Below are positions 38,444-48,578 of a stretch of DNA of 64,000 nt, one piece after another (positions within the stretch are counted from its first letter, which is position 1; every line of letters starts with the position of its first letter). The notes beneath the pieces are model-generated. The model made no database searches and had not been told where the DNA came from. It was given only the letters and a program-made list of their open reading frames with translations. Source of the DNA: Pantoea deleyi (GTDB lineage: Bacteria > Pseudomonadota > Gammaproteobacteria > Enterobacterales > Enterobacteriaceae); the NCBI RefSeq assembly GCF_022647325.1, contig NZ_CP071405.1, positions 3,844,001 through 3,908,000 on the forward strand, read 5' to 3'. A program made the translations under genes and the position numbers.

Positions 38444-39690
38444 TTTTTCCGGCAGTAAACAATAAAAGCGCCACAACACAGGGCAAAGTAAATCATATAG
38501 GTCAGCATATAAGCCTGTGCCGCTCCCGTCGCGCCATAGAGCGGGATCAGACAGCGCGATAACAGGGTCAGCAGCAGGAACTGGCTGATCTCTGTCAGAA
38601 CATAAAAGCGCAGCGAGGCTTTGGCGATCACCAGATATCCGAAAACATAGGCGCCCACTTTAAAAACATCGCCACACAACTGCCAGACAAAGAGATCGCG
38701 CATGCCGCGAAACGCCTCAGAGAACAGCAGGCTGATGGCGACATCGCGCAGCACCCAGACGCCAAAGCTGGCAACCGCGACGGCGGGCAGGACAAAGCGC
38801 AGCGCACGGCCAATCTCACGCGCGATGTCGCGTTTGTTGTCGAGTCGCGCCAGCGTCGGCAGCAGCCAGACGCTGAAGGTGGCAGTGATAAACTGCAGAT
38901 AGGCATCAGAAATGCTGGTGACGCCCTGCCATAATCCGACCTGCGCCCAGCCCTGCTGCTGCGCCAGCAGATTACGCATCAACACCCAGGCGACCGGCAG
39001 GGTGACGGCCGTAATCAGCGCCATCAGCGTATATTTCGCCAGATTCCCCGCCAGCTCAGGATGCCATTGCGGACGCAGCCAGCTCAGCGGCAGCGGCACG
39101 CGGCGTTTCAGCATGATCAGCGCCGGCAGCAGCAGTAAAGCCGGAACCAGCGCCAGCCCGATCAGTGCGCCCTGATAGCCACCGGTCCACCAGCAGACCA
39201 GATAGCCAGCCACACCGATCAGACTGCCGAAGATCAGCGCCAGCGCATTGCCACGCGCATCGCGATACCCCTTCAGCAGCGCCAGGGTAAAGTTGGCCCA
39301 GGCGATACCGAGCTGCAGAAAGGCCACCACGCGGATGACCCCCTGATAGTGGTCGTGACCGAACAGCGCGGTGCTGATGGGGCCCGCCGCCAGCAGAAAC
39401 AGCAGCGCCAGCACCCCGGAAAAGCCCATCACCAGGGTCGATGCCGTTCCCACCATCGCCCGCAGCCGGTCGGGCTGCTGCTGATACTGTGCGACATAGG
39501 TGGTGACGCCGTTGAAGATACCCGCGCCCGCCAGCACGCCCAGCACGGTAATCAGCTGACGGAAGTTCCCCGCCTGGCCGACGCCCTCGGGTCCGAAGCT
39601 GACCGCCAGCAGTTTAACGACCAGCAGACCGGCCACAATTTTTACCAGCGTGGACGATGCGGTCCACACTGAGGCTCTGGCAAGTGACAT
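38440..39690 (-). CDS. wzxE: ECA lipid III flippase WzxE
   Basis: MATE/MVF-like polysaccharide flippase of 416 residues (E. coli 416), about 12 membrane helices; moves undecaprenyl-linked ECA trisaccharide across the inner membrane. N-terminus [20 protein letters not shown] and [20 protein letters not shown] (about 31-50) match E. coli. Its ATG overlaps the wecE stop by one base (TGATG) and its stop overlaps wecF by four. Confidence 0.96.
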   Translation of the reverse strand: MSLARASVWTASSTLVKIVAGLLVVKLLAVSFGPEGVGQAGNFRQLITVLGVLAGAGIFNGVTTYVAQYQQQPDRLRAMVGTASTLVMGFSGVLALLFLLAAGPISTALFGHDHYQGVIRVVAFLQLGIAWANFTLALLKGYRDARGNALALIFGSLIGVAGYLVCWWTGGYQGALIGLALVPALLLLPALIMLKRRVPLPLSWLRPQWHPELAGNLAKYTLMALITAVTLPVAWVLMRNLLAQQQGWAQVGLWQGVTSISDAYLQFITATFSVWLLPTLARLDNKRDIAREIGRALRFVLPAVAVASFGVWVLRDVAISLLFSEAFRGMRDLFVWQLCGDVFKVGAYVFGYLVIAKASLRFYVLTEISQFLLLTLLSRCLIPLYGATGAAQAYMLTYMIYFALCCGAFIVYCRKK

Positions 39691-40820
39691 CAGGAGAAGA
39701 AGCTCAGCAGTGAGCTGATGACGGTGCTCTGGTTGTTATCTGACAGGTTATAGAACAGCGGCAGACGCAGCAGGCGTTCGCTTTCGCGGGTGGTAAAGCG
39801 ATCGTCACCGGCAAAGTGCGAGAATCGCTCACCGGCAGGCGAGCTGTGCAGCGGAATATAGTGGAACACCGTCAGAATCTCGGCCTCTTTCATCCAGTCG
39901 ATCAGCGCCTGGCGATCGTCCTGATCGCGCAGTTTGATATAGAACATATGCGCATTGTGTTCGCAGCTGGCCGGGATCGCCGGCAGGCTGATGCGGCCCT
40001 GAGCCGCCAGTGGCTGGAGAGCGTCATAATAGCGCTGCCAGATGCGTAACCGCTGCTGATTAATACGCTCAGCGGCCTCCAGCTGCGCCCAGAGATAGGC
40101 CGCCTGCAGGTCAGCCATCAGGTAGCTCGATCCCATATCGCGCCAGGTGTATTTATCCACCTGCCCGCGGAAGAACTGGCTGCGGTTGGTGCCTTTCTCA
40201 CGCACGATTTCGGCGCGCTCGACCAGACTGGCGTCGTTGATCAGCGTCGCCCCACCCTCACCGCCTGCGGTGTAGTTTTTGGTTTCGTGGAAGCTGAAGC
40301 AGCCGATATGGCCGATGGTGCCCAGCGCACGGCCTTTGTAGCGTGACATTACGCCCTGCGCCGCATCTTCAATCACAAACAGCTTATGCTTTGCCGCCAG
40401 CGCCATGATGGTGTCCATCTCGCAGGCCACGCCCGCATAATGCACCGGCACGATAGCGCGGGTTTTTTCCGTGATGGCCGCTTCGATCAGCGTCTCATCG
40501 ATATTCATGGTGTCCGGGCGCACATCAACAAACACAATCCGCGCGCCGCGCAGTACAAACGCATTGGCGGTAGAGACAAAGGTGTAGCTCGGCATGATCA
40601 CTTCGTCGCCAGGCTGCAGATCGATCAGCAGCGCCGCCATCTCCAGTGACGCGGTGCAGGAAGGCGTCAGCAGCACTTTTTTGCTGCCGAAACGCTGCTC
40701 CATCCACTGCTGGCAGCGACGGGTAAATCCGCCGTCACCGCAGAGCTTGCCGCTGTTCATTGCCGACTGCATATACTCGATTTCGGTGCCCACAACCGGA
40801 GGCGCATTAAATGGAATCAT
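39690..40820 (-). CDS. wecE: dTDP-4-keto-6-deoxyglucose aminotransferase WecE
   Basis: PLP enzyme that uses glutamate to make dTDP-4-amino-4,6-dideoxygalactose from the keto sugar. 376 residues (E. coli 376). The PLP lysine is in FSFHETKNYTAGGEGGA (about 175-191); the PLP-phosphate segment is PSCTASLEMAALL. The start at 40820 (MIPFNAPPVVGTEIEY) matches E. coli and overlaps wecD by 14 bases. Its substrate needs RffG and RffH activity, whose genes are only remnants here. Confidence 0.96.
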   Translation of the reverse strand: MIPFNAPPVVGTEIEYMQSAMNSGKLCGDGGFTRRCQQWMEQRFGSKKVLLTPSCTASLEMAALLIDLQPGDEVIMPSYTFVSTANAFVLRGARIVFVDVRPDTMNIDETLIEAAITEKTRAIVPVHYAGVACEMDTIMALAAKHKLFVIEDAAQGVMSRYKGRALGTIGHIGCFSFHETKNYTAGGEGGATLINDASLVERAEIVREKGTNRSQFFRGQVDKYTWRDMGSSYLMADLQAAYLWAQLEAAERINQQRLRIWQRYYDALQPLAAQGRISLPAIPASCEHNAHMFYIKLRDQDDRQALIDWMKEAEILTVFHYIPLHSSPAGERFSHFAGDDRFTTRESERLLRLPLFYNLSDNNQSTVISSLLSFFS

Positions 40821-41514
40821 GACCTTTCCTGTAAAACCAGTAGGCGGTGCTGTCGAGCCGGGCACCGCTGCGTAAATAGAGGCGCATTGCCGTGAGATTG
40901 CTGAGCTGGGTGGCAATCCGCAGCTGGTTCAGCTGCCGTACCCGCGCCCAGTCAGCCGCAGCCAGCAGCAGCCGCTGACCCAGCCCCTGGCCCTGCGCAG
41001 CAGGCAGCACGCCCAGCAGGCCAACACGGGCATCGCCATCGACCGCGCGAAGCGAAACAAAGCCCTGAAGCTGCCCTGCGGCATCGCTCGCCACCAGGCA
41101 CTGATCGTCAAATGAACCGCGCACCGCATTTTCAATCCACTGCGCGTAAAAGCGACCGCTGGCGTCCGGCGCATACCAGGGCGCACGGAAACGGCTCTGG
41201 CTGAACAGCGCAGACGCCGCCTCGCGCAACAGCGGGATCTGCGACTCGCGGGCAATGCGAATCCCCGCCTGCCGTTCCGTCTGCGCGACCGCCAGCGTCA
41301 GATCCGCCTCCCCTTCTGCCAGCTGAAACTGATGCTGCTGCAGCGTGTCGATCAGCGCGGTCTCGCTGGCCGCCACTTTCATCTGCATCAGCGCACAGGG
41401 ATGACGCAGCGCCTGCTCCAGTGGGGTGTCACCTTCGGCTTCCAGCCGCACGGTCTCAACACCGAAGAACGCGCTCTCCCAGCTAAGGGGATGAATATTG
41501 ACGTGGATGGGCAT
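40807..41514 (-). CDS. wecD: dTDP-fucosamine acetyltransferase WecD
   Basis: GNAT-fold enzyme that acetylates dTDP-Fuc4N with acetyl-CoA. 235 residues (E. coli 224). The acetyl-CoA loop is LLGVLPAAQGQGLGQRLLLA (about 168-187), followed by LRIATQLSNLTAMRLYLRSG. The N-terminal part HVNIHPLSWESAFFGVETVR matches less well. Its start codon lies within the reading frame of the rffH remnant, as wecD closely follows rffH in E. coli. Confidence 0.94.
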   Translation of the reverse strand: MPIHVNIHPLSWESAFFGVETVRLEAEGDTPLEQALRHPCALMQMKVAASETALIDTLQQHQFQLAEGEADLTLAVAQTERQAGIRIARESQIPLLREAASALFSQSRFRAPWYAPDASGRFYAQWIENAVRGSFDDQCLVASDAAGQLQGFVSLRAVDGDARVGLLGVLPAAQGQGLGQRLLLAAADWARVRQLNQLRIATQLSNLTAMRLYLRSGARLDSTAYWFYRKGHDSI

Positions 41515-41602
41515 GTAATAAATCCAGCAGATATTGGCCGTAGCCGATTTTTGTCAGCGCTTCGCCCGCGGCGCGCAGCCAGCTGTAACGCCAGGCGGCC
41601 AT
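41483..41602 (-). pseudogene. rffH: rffH remnant (C-terminal end)
   Basis: An open frame of 39 codons, MAAWRYSWLRAAGEALTK then IGYGQYLLDLLHAHPRQY, corresponds to the C-terminal 35 or so residues of glucose-1-phosphate thymidylyltransferase RffH (E. coli ends TGYGQYLLELLRARPRQY). The nucleotidyltransferase domain is wholly missing. Its stop codon lies 30 bases inside wecD. The frame has stayed open, so the deletion may be fairly recent or the tail kept for wecD translation. Confidence 0.82.
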
Positions 41603-41615
41603 GTGTAGCCGCCCT

Positions 41616-41684
41616 TTAAGCGGAGAAGCGCACCCGTGCCAAACCGATAAAACCGGCACCGCCGGTGATCAGAAAGCACTTCAT
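41616..41684 (-). pseudogene. rffG: rffG remnant (N-terminal end)
   Basis: Starting at an ATG that overlaps the wecC stop (ATGA), 22 codons read [20 protein letters not shown] then SA and stop. E. coli dTDP-glucose dehydratase RffG begins [20 protein letters not shown]. Only the Rossmann GxxGxxG segment survives; the rest is deleted up to the rffH tail. Confidence 0.82.
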
Positions 41685-42940
41685 CGCCAGACACCTTTGG
41701 TGTCGACAATCCAGTTCTGCTGCACGCAGGTGGCGTCGATGGCGCGGAAGGCGCGATGATCGACCAGCATCACCAGAATATCCGCCTGCGCCAGCGCCTG
41801 CTCAGCCGACACCAGTTCCGCATGGTCGGCGAGCGCGTCCGTCAGCTGCGCGATATGGGGTTCCACCACCCAGGTTGGGCCACTGTGCCACTCGGCGATG
41901 TTCCGGGCTACGCCAATGGCCGGGCTTTCGCGCAGGTCATCGATATTGGGTTTAAAAGCCAGGCCAAAACAGGCGATGGTGATATCGCTGGCGCGCTTGC
42001 CGGTCTGCGTCAGGCAGTCTGCCAGCGCCGTTTTTACCTGGTCCAGCACCCACTGCGGCTTGGCGTCATTGACCTCACGCGCGGTGCGGATCAGGCGAGC
42101 GAGTTCAGGATTCTGCGCCACGATGAACCAGGGATCGACCGCGATACAGTGGCCACCGACGCCCGGCCCCGGCTGCAGGATATTGACGCGCGGATGGCGA
42201 TTCGCCAGCGCAATCAGCTCCCAGACGTTAATGCCCTGGTCGGCGCAAATCAGCGACAGCTCATTTGCAAAGGCGATATTCACGTCACGGAAACTGTTTT
42301 CAGTCAGTTTACACATCTCGGCGGTACGGGCGTTGGTCTCCACACATTCGCCTTTTAAAAACAGCCGGTAGAGTTCGCTGGCGCGGGCGGAACAGGCGGG
42401 CGTCATGCCGCCGATAACCCGGTCGTTGTTAATCAGCTCAACCATGACCTGACCCGGCAGCACGCGCTCCGGGCAGTAGGCAATATACACGTCCGGCGCT
42501 TCACTCTGCTGTGGAAAGCGCAGGTCGGGCCGTGCCGCAGCCAGCCAGTCGGCCATCTGTTCGGTACTGCCCACCGGTGACGTTGACTCCAGAATCACCA
42601 GATCGCCTTTTTTCAGCACCGGCGCAATCGACTCTGCCGCAGCTTTCACAAAACGCAGATCGGGCTGATGTCCATCTTTGAACGGTGTCGGGACGGCAAT
42701 CAGAAAGGCGTCAGCGGCTTCCGGCTGGGTGGTGGCACGCAGATCGCCGCGCGTGACGGCGGCATGAACGACCTGATCCAGATCGGGTTCCACGATGTGG
42801 ATCGCGCCACGATTGATGGTTTCTACGGCGCGGGCGTTGATATCCACCCCCACCACTTTTTTTCCCTTTGAGGCAAAAACGGCTGCCGTCGGCAGCCCAA
42901 TGTATCCCAGTCCAATCACGGAGATGGTTTGAAAACTCAT
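41681..42940 (-). CDS. wecC: UDP-ManNAc dehydrogenase WecC
   Basis: NAD-dependent four-electron oxidation of UDP-N-acetylmannosamine to the uronic acid used by WecG. 419 residues (E. coli 420). N-terminal NAD site [20 protein letters not shown] (about 9-28), catalytic Cys region [20 protein letters not shown] (about 318-337), and [20 protein letters not shown] in between. It overlaps wecB by four bases; downstream the operon runs into the rffG/rffH scar instead of the intact genes. Confidence 0.96.
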   Translation of the reverse strand: MSFQTISVIGLGYIGLPTAAVFASKGKKVVGVDINARAVETINRGAIHIVEPDLDQVVHAAVTRGDLRATTQPEAADAFLIAVPTPFKDGHQPDLRFVKAAAESIAPVLKKGDLVILESTSPVGSTEQMADWLAAARPDLRFPQQSEAPDVYIAYCPERVLPGQVMVELINNDRVIGGMTPACSARASELYRLFLKGECVETNARTAEMCKLTENSFRDVNIAFANELSLICADQGINVWELIALANRHPRVNILQPGPGVGGHCIAVDPWFIVAQNPELARLIRTAREVNDAKPQWVLDQVKTALADCLTQTGKRASDITIACFGLAFKPNIDDLRESPAIGVARNIAEWHSGPTWVVEPHIAQLTDALADHAELVSAEQALAQADILVMLVDHRAFRAIDATCVQQNWIVDTKGVWR

Positions 42941-44067
42941 AATTCGGCTCGATTATCTTTTAAGGCTTGTAAAATGCGACCACAGGCTTTGCCATCGCCA
43001 TAGGGGTTGTGGGCGTGGCTCATCGCCTGCCAGGCCTCGTCGTCGCGCAGTAATTCATCGACACTCGCCACGATTCTGGCGATATCGGTTCCCACCAGTC
43101 TGACGGTACCCGCGTCGACCGCTTCGGGGCGTTCGGTGGTGTCACGCATCACCAGCACTGGTTTACCCAGCGAAGGCGCCTCCTCCTGAATACCGCCGGA
43201 ATCCGTGAGGATCAGCCAGGCACGGTTCATCAGCCAGACAAACGGCAGATACTCCTGAGGTTCGATCAGGATGATATTCTCTATGCCGCTGAGGATGCGG
43301 TTGACCGGCTCGCTGACGTTGGGGTTGAGATGCACCGGATAGACGATCTGCGCCTCCGGATGCTGGCGGGCAATCTGCGCCAGCGCGCTGCAGATGCGTT
43401 CAAAGCCGCCGCCAAAACTCTCACGACGATGGCCCGTAACCAGCACCAGTTTCTTCGCGGGATCGAGGAACGGATAGCGCGCCGCCAGCTCCGCATTCAG
43501 GCTGGTGTCATCCAGCACCCGGTCACGCACCCACAGCAGGGCATCAATGACCGTGTTGCCGGTTACGACAATACGCACATCCGGCAGATTCTCCTGCAGC
43601 AGATTCTGGCGCGAGCGGGCGGTAGGCGTGAAGTGCAGGCGGGCAAGATGGCCGGTGAGCTTGCGGTTCCCCTCTTCCGGCCACGGCGACGCGAGATCGC
43701 CGGTGCGCAGCCCCGCTTCCACATGGCCGACGGGGATCTGCTGATAAAAGGCCGCCAGGCTCGCCGCCAGCGTGGTAGTGGTGTCACCATGCACCAGCAC
43801 GATGTCCGGCTTAAAGTCGAGCAGAACGGTTTTCATCCCCTCCAGAATACGGCAGGTGATCTCGGTCAGTCCCTGTTCGGGACGCATGATATTGAGGTCA
43901 TAGTCCGGCTGCAGACGGAACAGACGCAGCACCTGGTCGAGCATTTCGCGATGCTGGGCCGTGACGCAGAGTCGCGACTCAAACGCGGGATCCTGCGCCA
44001 GCGCCTGAACCAGCGGGGCCATTTTAATGGCTTCCGGACGAGTACCAAATACGGTCAGAACTTTCAC
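42937..44067 (-). CDS. wecB: UDP-GlcNAc 2-epimerase WecB
   Basis: Non-hydrolysing epimerase making UDP-ManNAc. 376 residues, the E. coli length, if the GTG at 44067 is the start ([23 protein letters not shown] upstream). An ATG six codons earlier is an alternative. Motifs are [18 protein letters not shown] (about 92-109), [19 protein letters not shown] and [20 protein letters not shown] (about 286-305). It starts ten bases after wzzE and overlaps wecC. Confidence 0.95.
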   Translation of the reverse strand: MKVLTVFGTRPEAIKMAPLVQALAQDPAFESRLCVTAQHREMLDQVLRLFRLQPDYDLNIMRPEQGLTEITCRILEGMKTVLLDFKPDIVLVHGDTTTTLAASLAAFYQQIPVGHVEAGLRTGDLASPWPEEGNRKLTGHLARLHFTPTARSRQNLLQENLPDVRIVVTGNTVIDALLWVRDRVLDDTSLNAELAARYPFLDPAKKLVLVTGHRRESFGGGFERICSALAQIARQHPEAQIVYPVHLNPNVSEPVNRILSGIENIILIEPQEYLPFVWLMNRAWLILTDSGGIQEEAPSLGKPVLVMRDTTERPEAVDAGTVRLVGTDIARIVASVDELLRDDEAWQAMSHAHNPYGDGKACGRILQALKDNRAEL

Positions 44068-44077
44068 ACTGTTTCTC

Positions 44078-45160
44078 TCAATCATGCGTGTCTGACATAG
44101 GACGCGGACGACGTGCCAGCGCCACACCCGCGCCGGTTAATGCGCCAACCGCACCCCACAGAATCATCATGAACAGACGTCGCGGACTGTCACGGGAAAC
44201 CGGCTCTTCCGGCGTACGCAGATAACGGTACGTCTGGAACTGGCTGTTCAGTTTTGGCCCGGCCTGCAGCGTCGTCAGCATTGCCCTGTTTTGATCATAG
44301 CTGATATCAAACGCCGGACCGGTCGCGCGCAGGGTATCCAGCTGCCCCTGCAGAACCGGCTGCCCGAGCAGGAAGAGATCGCTGTCCGCCAGGTTCTCAC
44401 CCGCTTCACGCGTCTGTTTCTGACTGATGCCCTGCTGGCTGGCGATCTTCAGCGCCTGCTCAAGCCGATGCTGCTGGCGCTGGAAGACGGCATTCGCCAC
44501 ATCTTCCTGACGTTTTACCTGCGCCTGCAGCTGATTCGTGCGTGCCTGCCAGGCCCCTTTCAGCTCATCGTTCAGGTGACGCGCGGCGCGCTCACTGGCG
44601 TAAGCGATATACTGGCGCAGCAGATTGTTGGCGTCGCCCGCGGTTTCGGCTTTAAGTCTGACGTTGTCGGGCAGGTTATGCGCCGCGTCGGCGGGGGTGA
44701 AGAGAATATTGCCGATCATATCGTCGAGCAGAGCCGCATCGTTGTGCGCATTGCCCGTTTTGCGGCTTTTGTAGTAGTCGGTCTGCTGCCAGAACTCGCG
44801 ACGCGTATCCCAGGAGGCGAGCTGCATCGTGAACTCCTGATAGACCTCATCCATCACGGTCGGTGACGGCGCCGCCAGGGTTAAGGCGTTGTTGCGTGCA
44901 TCCAGGTTACTCAGGAACTGCTGTTGCGCATAGTAGGAACCCAGCATGTTGACCGTGGGTCGATCGGTGATCGCCGTGGTGCTCCAGACCTGTTTCATCA
45001 GCAGCGTGGCGAGCCAGGCGCCCAGCGCAAACAGCAGCGCCAGCCCGACAATCCAGCGCTTACCGCGCCATAAACGGCAGCCAAAGCTGCGTATATCCAG
45101 TTCGTTGTCCACAACGTCAGAAGGCATGCCAGCGTTATCCTTTATCAGCATCGGGTTCAT
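44078..45160 (-). CDS. wzzE: ECA chain length regulator WzzE
   Basis: Polysaccharide co-polymerase that sets ECA chain length. 360 residues (E. coli 348). Two membrane helices, near residues 37-55 and 333-350, flank a periplasmic helical domain (coiled coil around 190-260). [20 protein letters not shown] (about 77-96) and [17 protein letters not shown] before the second helix are family marks. The chosen ATG overlaps the wecA stop (ATGA); an internal Met at residue 12 has AAGGA upstream and is a possible true start. Confidence 0.94.
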   Translation of the reverse strand: MNPMLIKDNAGMPSDVVDNELDIRSFGCRLWRGKRWIVGLALLFALGAWLATLLMKQVWSTTAITDRPTVNMLGSYYAQQQFLSNLDARNNALTLAAPSPTVMDEVYQEFTMQLASWDTRREFWQQTDYYKSRKTGNAHNDAALLDDMIGNILFTPADAAHNLPDNVRLKAETAGDANNLLRQYIAYASERAARHLNDELKGAWQARTNQLQAQVKRQEDVANAVFQRQQHRLEQALKIASQQGISQKQTREAGENLADSDLFLLGQPVLQGQLDTLRATGPAFDISYDQNRAMLTTLQAGPKLNSQFQTYRYLRTPEEPVSRDSPRRLFMMILWGAVGALTGAGVALARRPRPMSDTHD

Positions 45161-46251
45161 TTATTTTTGGCTTCGCGGTAATGGCTCAGACGACGCTTGA
45201 TGCGCCGCACACGTCGCGCCACACGCCACGCATGTTTCAGGCAGTAGCCGTAAACCATAAAAGCGCCCAGGAACAGCAGCAGCATCACCCATTCCGGAAT
45301 GAAAGCCAGATATTCACCCAGCACACCGATACCGGCCAGGATCGCCGCTGCCACGGTAATCAGTACAAAGGCCTGACGCGAGCTGAAACCGGCTCGCATA
45401 ATCAGATGGTGGATGTGCTGGCGGTCAGCCGAAAACGGACTCATGCCTTTGCGCAGGCGACGATACATGATCGCCACCATGTCCATCAGGGGAATGGCGA
45501 TCAGCCACAGCGCGGTCACGGGGGTAATGGGATGACTCAGACCCTGGGTGGTTTCCAGCAGAATCCAGATAATGGTGAAGCCGATCATGGTGCTGCCGGC
45601 ATCGCCCATAAAGACTTTAAAACGACGACCGAGGAAGCCGAGATTGAGCAGGATATAGGGCAGCGTGGCGGCGATCATCGCAAAACACCACATCGCGAGG
45701 CTGGTCTGGCCGTCGAAGTAGAGGATGATGCCCATCGCGGCAAAGGTGACTGAAGAGAGCCCGCCCAGCAGACCGTCAATGCCGTCCACCATGTTGAAGG
45801 CGTTAATCGCGGCCCAGACGGCAAACAGCGTCAGCACATAGCCGAAGGGCCCGACGATCAGCTCGATCGGACCGACGATGAACCCCAGGCTGAGCAGGTA
45901 GAGTTTGGCACCAAACATCATCACCAGCGCGACAATGGCCTGCACGACCGCACGAATTTTAACGCTGATGTCGAAACGGTCATCCAGCGCCCCGACCAGC
46001 ACCAGCACACCGGCACAGCCCAGATAGAGCGGCGCATGGGGCAGATAGTAGTTGGTAATAGCGAACGTGAAGCAGATACCTGCAAACACAGAAATGCCGC
46101 CGACCAACGGAATCGCGCCATGGTGGCGTTTACGTGAGTTAGGCTTATCCACTAAACCAATTTTTTTAGCTGCTTTTCGAGCAAAAAAGAGGAAAGCCAA
46201 AGAAAAGAGAAAAATTAATCCAAGCTCAGTACTCATAGTGAGTAAATTCAC
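45157..46251 (-). CDS. wecA: UDP-GlcNAc:undecaprenyl-phosphate GlcNAc-1-P transferase
   Basis: Inner-membrane enzyme that starts ECA (and many O-antigens) by making GlcNAc-PP-undecaprenol. 364 residues (E. coli 367), about 11 membrane helices. Catalytic motifs are GALDDRFDISVKIR (about 88-101), NAFNMVDGIDGLLGG (about 149-163), KVFMGDAGSTMIG and the DRQHIHHLIMRAGF loop. It starts with GTG at MNLLTMSTELGL, as E. coli wecA does. First gene of the wec operon, downstream of rho. Confidence 0.97.
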   Translation of the reverse strand: MNLLTMSTELGLIFLFSLAFLFFARKAAKKIGLVDKPNSRKRHHGAIPLVGGISVFAGICFTFAITNYYLPHAPLYLGCAGVLVLVGALDDRFDISVKIRAVVQAIVALVMMFGAKLYLLSLGFIVGPIELIVGPFGYVLTLFAVWAAINAFNMVDGIDGLLGGLSSVTFAAMGIILYFDGQTSLAMWCFAMIAATLPYILLNLGFLGRRFKVFMGDAGSTMIGFTIIWILLETTQGLSHPITPVTALWLIAIPLMDMVAIMYRRLRKGMSPFSADRQHIHHLIMRAGFSSRQAFVLITVAAAILAGIGVLGEYLAFIPEWVMLLLFLGAFMVYGYCLKHAWRVARRVRRIKRRLSHYREAKNK

Positions 46252-46423
46252 GTTAAACGCTCTCAGCTAACATCCCGCACAACAATACGCGAAAAAGCTC
46301 GCCTGTCGCTGTGTCGGATTCCGAATTCTGCGTAAAGAGACGGACGAACGCGCAAACCTTCGCCATCGCTACCACAGTCATTATAAATGCTCCTGCCAGT
46401 GTTCAATCCTATAGCTCATAAAT

Positions 46424-46450
46424 GAAAAACGCCACGTTGAGACGTGGCGT
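46424..46450 (-). terminator. Terminator of rho
   Basis: ACGCCACGT-CTCA-ACGTGGCGT followed by TTTTTC on the minus strand, between rho and wecA. It separates rho from the wec operon. Confidence 0.85.
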
Positions 46451-46516
46451 CGGGTCGATTTTCTGCGCATCCGGACTAAAAAAGCCGAATCAGAGGTTCG
46501 TCCTGGCAGTTTCGGA

Positions 46517-47776
46517 TTAAGAACGCTTCATCATATCGAAGAATTCATCGTTGGTTTTGGTCATCGCCAGCTTGTTGATGAGGAACTCCATCGCATCGAT
46601 TTCGCCCATCGGGTGAATAATCTTGCGCAGGATCCACATCTTCTGCAGCTCTTCCTGAGAAGTGAGCAGCTCTTCTTTACGGGTACCGGAACGGTTGTAA
46701 TCGATCGCCGGGAAGACGCGTTTTTCAGCAATTTTACGCGCAAGGTGCAGTTCCATGTTACCTGTACCTTTAAACTCTTCGTAAATCACTTCATCCATCT
46801 TCGAACCGGTATCAACCAGCGCCGTCGCGATGATGGTCAGGCTGCCGCCCTCTTCCACGTTACGTGCCGCACCAAAGAAGCGCTTTGGACGATGCAGGGC
46901 GTTGGCATCCACACCCCCCGTCAGGACTTTACCCGAAGCCGGGACAACGGTGTTGTAGGCGCGCGCCAGGCGGGTGATGGAGTCGAGCAGGATAATAACG
47001 TCTTTCTTGTGCTCAACCAGACGCTTGGCCTTCTCGATCACCATTTCGGCGACCTGAACGTGGCGTGATGCAGGCTCATCGAAGGTCGAGGCGATGACTT
47101 CGCCTTTAACCAGACGCTGCATCTCGGTCACTTCTTCCGGACGCTCGTCGATCAGCAGCACCATCAGCACGCAGTCCGGATAGTTGTACGCCAGGCTCTG
47201 CGCGATGTTCTGCAGCAGCATGGTTTTACCGGCTTTCGGCGGTGCCACGATCAGGCCACGCTGACCACGACCGATCGGCGAAGCCAGATCCAGTACGCGG
47301 GCGGTTAAATCTTCCGTTGAGCCATTACCCCGCTCCATACGCAGACGCTTGTTGGCGTGCAGCGGTGTGAGGTTTTCGAACAGAATCTTATTACGCGCAT
47401 TCTCCGGCTTGTCATAGTTAACTTCGTTAACTTTCAGCAGTGCAAAATAACGCTCACCTTCTTTTGGTGGACGGATTTTGCCAGAGATGGTGTCACCAGT
47501 GCGGAGGTTGAAGCGGCGGATTTGGCTGGGGGAAACGTAGATATCATCAGGGCCGGCGAGGTAGGAGCTGTCTCCTGAACGGAGGAATCCAAATCCATCC
47601 TGAAGGATCTCCAGCACGCCATCACCGAAGATGTCTTCGCCGCTTTTCGCGTGCTGCTTCAGGATTGAAAAGATAATGTCCTGCTTGCGCATGCGAGCCT
47701 GATTTTCCAGCCCCATATTTTCGCCGAGAGTAATCAGCTCAGCAACCGGCGTATTCTTTAATTCGGTAAGATTCAT
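46517..47776 (-). CDS. rho: Transcription termination factor Rho
   Basis: Hexameric RNA-dependent ATPase/helicase that ends transcription. 419 residues, the E. coli length. N-terminal RNA-binding OSB fold with [16 protein letters not shown] (RNP1, about 60-75); Walker [19 protein letters not shown] (about 176-193); Walker [18 protein letters not shown] (about 259-275); Q/R-loop region [20 protein letters not shown]. The untranslated leader is about 350 bases, as expected for an autoregulated gene. Confidence 0.98.
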   Translation of the reverse strand: MNLTELKNTPVAELITLGENMGLENQARMRKQDIIFSILKQHAKSGEDIFGDGVLEILQDGFGFLRSGDSSYLAGPDDIYVSPSQIRRFNLRTGDTISGKIRPPKEGERYFALLKVNEVNYDKPENARNKILFENLTPLHANKRLRMERGNGSTEDLTARVLDLASPIGRGQRGLIVAPPKAGKTMLLQNIAQSLAYNYPDCVLMVLLIDERPEEVTEMQRLVKGEVIASTFDEPASRHVQVAEMVIEKAKRLVEHKKDVIILLDSITRLARAYNTVVPASGKVLTGGVDANALHRPKRFFGAARNVEEGGSLTIIATALVDTGSKMDEVIYEEFKGTGNMELHLARKIAEKRVFPAIDYNRSGTRKEELLTSQEELQKMWILRKIIHPMGEIDAMEFLINKLAMTKTNDEFFDMMKRS

Positions 47777-48128
47777 AGTGATGGGTTCTTAAACTCGGGG
47801 TAATACTCGGAATGTTTGTCGTGAATGGTATGGCAATTAATCCATGCCGTTAATGGCTCTTTTCGGCGCTTCCCGACGATCATCGTATGGAATGGCGATC
47901 GGTATGCAGGAAGATGTCCGAATGTGATGCCAGAGTTGGAGCTAACCGTAAGATTGCTGAACCGTTCTCTCGTTAAAAGGTACAGTGCGACAGGGTTCAA
48001 CAAGGGAAAACTTTAAGATGCTAACTACAAGGTAAGTGCGTAATGCAGTATGGGTAACTTAGCACGCCTGAAAGCGAACGTCCAGCAGCAGGAGATAAAT
48101 TCACCACTGCCAGACGTTCAGCCCTGAA
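47777..48128 (-). promoter_or_regulatory. rho leader region
   Basis: 352 bases between trxA and rho. The 80 bases before rho (GGCATGGAT, TGCCATACCATTCAC, TTTAAGAAC) closely resemble the E. coli rho leader, the site of Rho autoregulation. E. coli carries the rhoL leader peptide here; I find no convincing equivalent, since the only long frame would need a TTG start. Confidence 0.6.
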
Positions 48129-48461
48129 TTACGCCAGATTAGCGTTCAGGAACTCTTTCAGCTGGCCCTTAGACAGCGCGCCCACTTTGGTCGCGGCGAC
48201 TTCGCCATTTTTGAACAGCAGCAGCGTCGGGATACCACGAATGCCATACTTCGGTGCCGTGCCTGGGTTATCGTCAATATTCAGCTTAGCGATGGTCAGC
48301 TTGCCATCATACTCTTCTGCAACTTCATCAAGGATTGGCGCGATCATTTTGCAAGGACCACACCATTCAGCCCAGAAATCTACCAGTGTAACGCCGTCGG
48401 CTTTCAGCACGTCGGTGTCGAAACTGTCATCGGTCAGATGAACGATTTTATCGCTGCTCAT
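48129..48461 (-). CDS. trxA: Thioredoxin 1
   Basis: Cytosolic disulfide reductase, electron donor for ribonucleotide reductase and others. 110 residues (E. coli 109). The active site is [16 protein letters not shown] (residues 28-43) with the WCGPC motif, and the conserved cis-Pro lies in [14 protein letters not shown]. It is divergent from rhlB and upstream of rho. Confidence 0.98.
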   Translation of the reverse strand: MSSDKIVHLTDDSFDTDVLKADGVTLVDFWAEWCGPCKMIAPILDEVAEEYDGKLTIAKLNIDDNPGTAPKYGIRGIPTLLLFKNGEVAATKVGALSKGQLKEFLNANLA

Positions 48462-48578
48462 GTTTTACTCCACAAGATTATGCCTGGCGAATTGGCGTAA
48501 TATATACCAATGTAGGTTGACTTTATTTCATCGGATACGCTTTCGTAAAGCGATAGTAAGCTGATATTCTACCACACT

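Noticed and set aside
47773..48003. 76-codon frame in the rho leader as a rhoL equivalent
   Set aside because: It needs a TTG start, overlaps the rho start and does not resemble the E. coli RhoL peptide.
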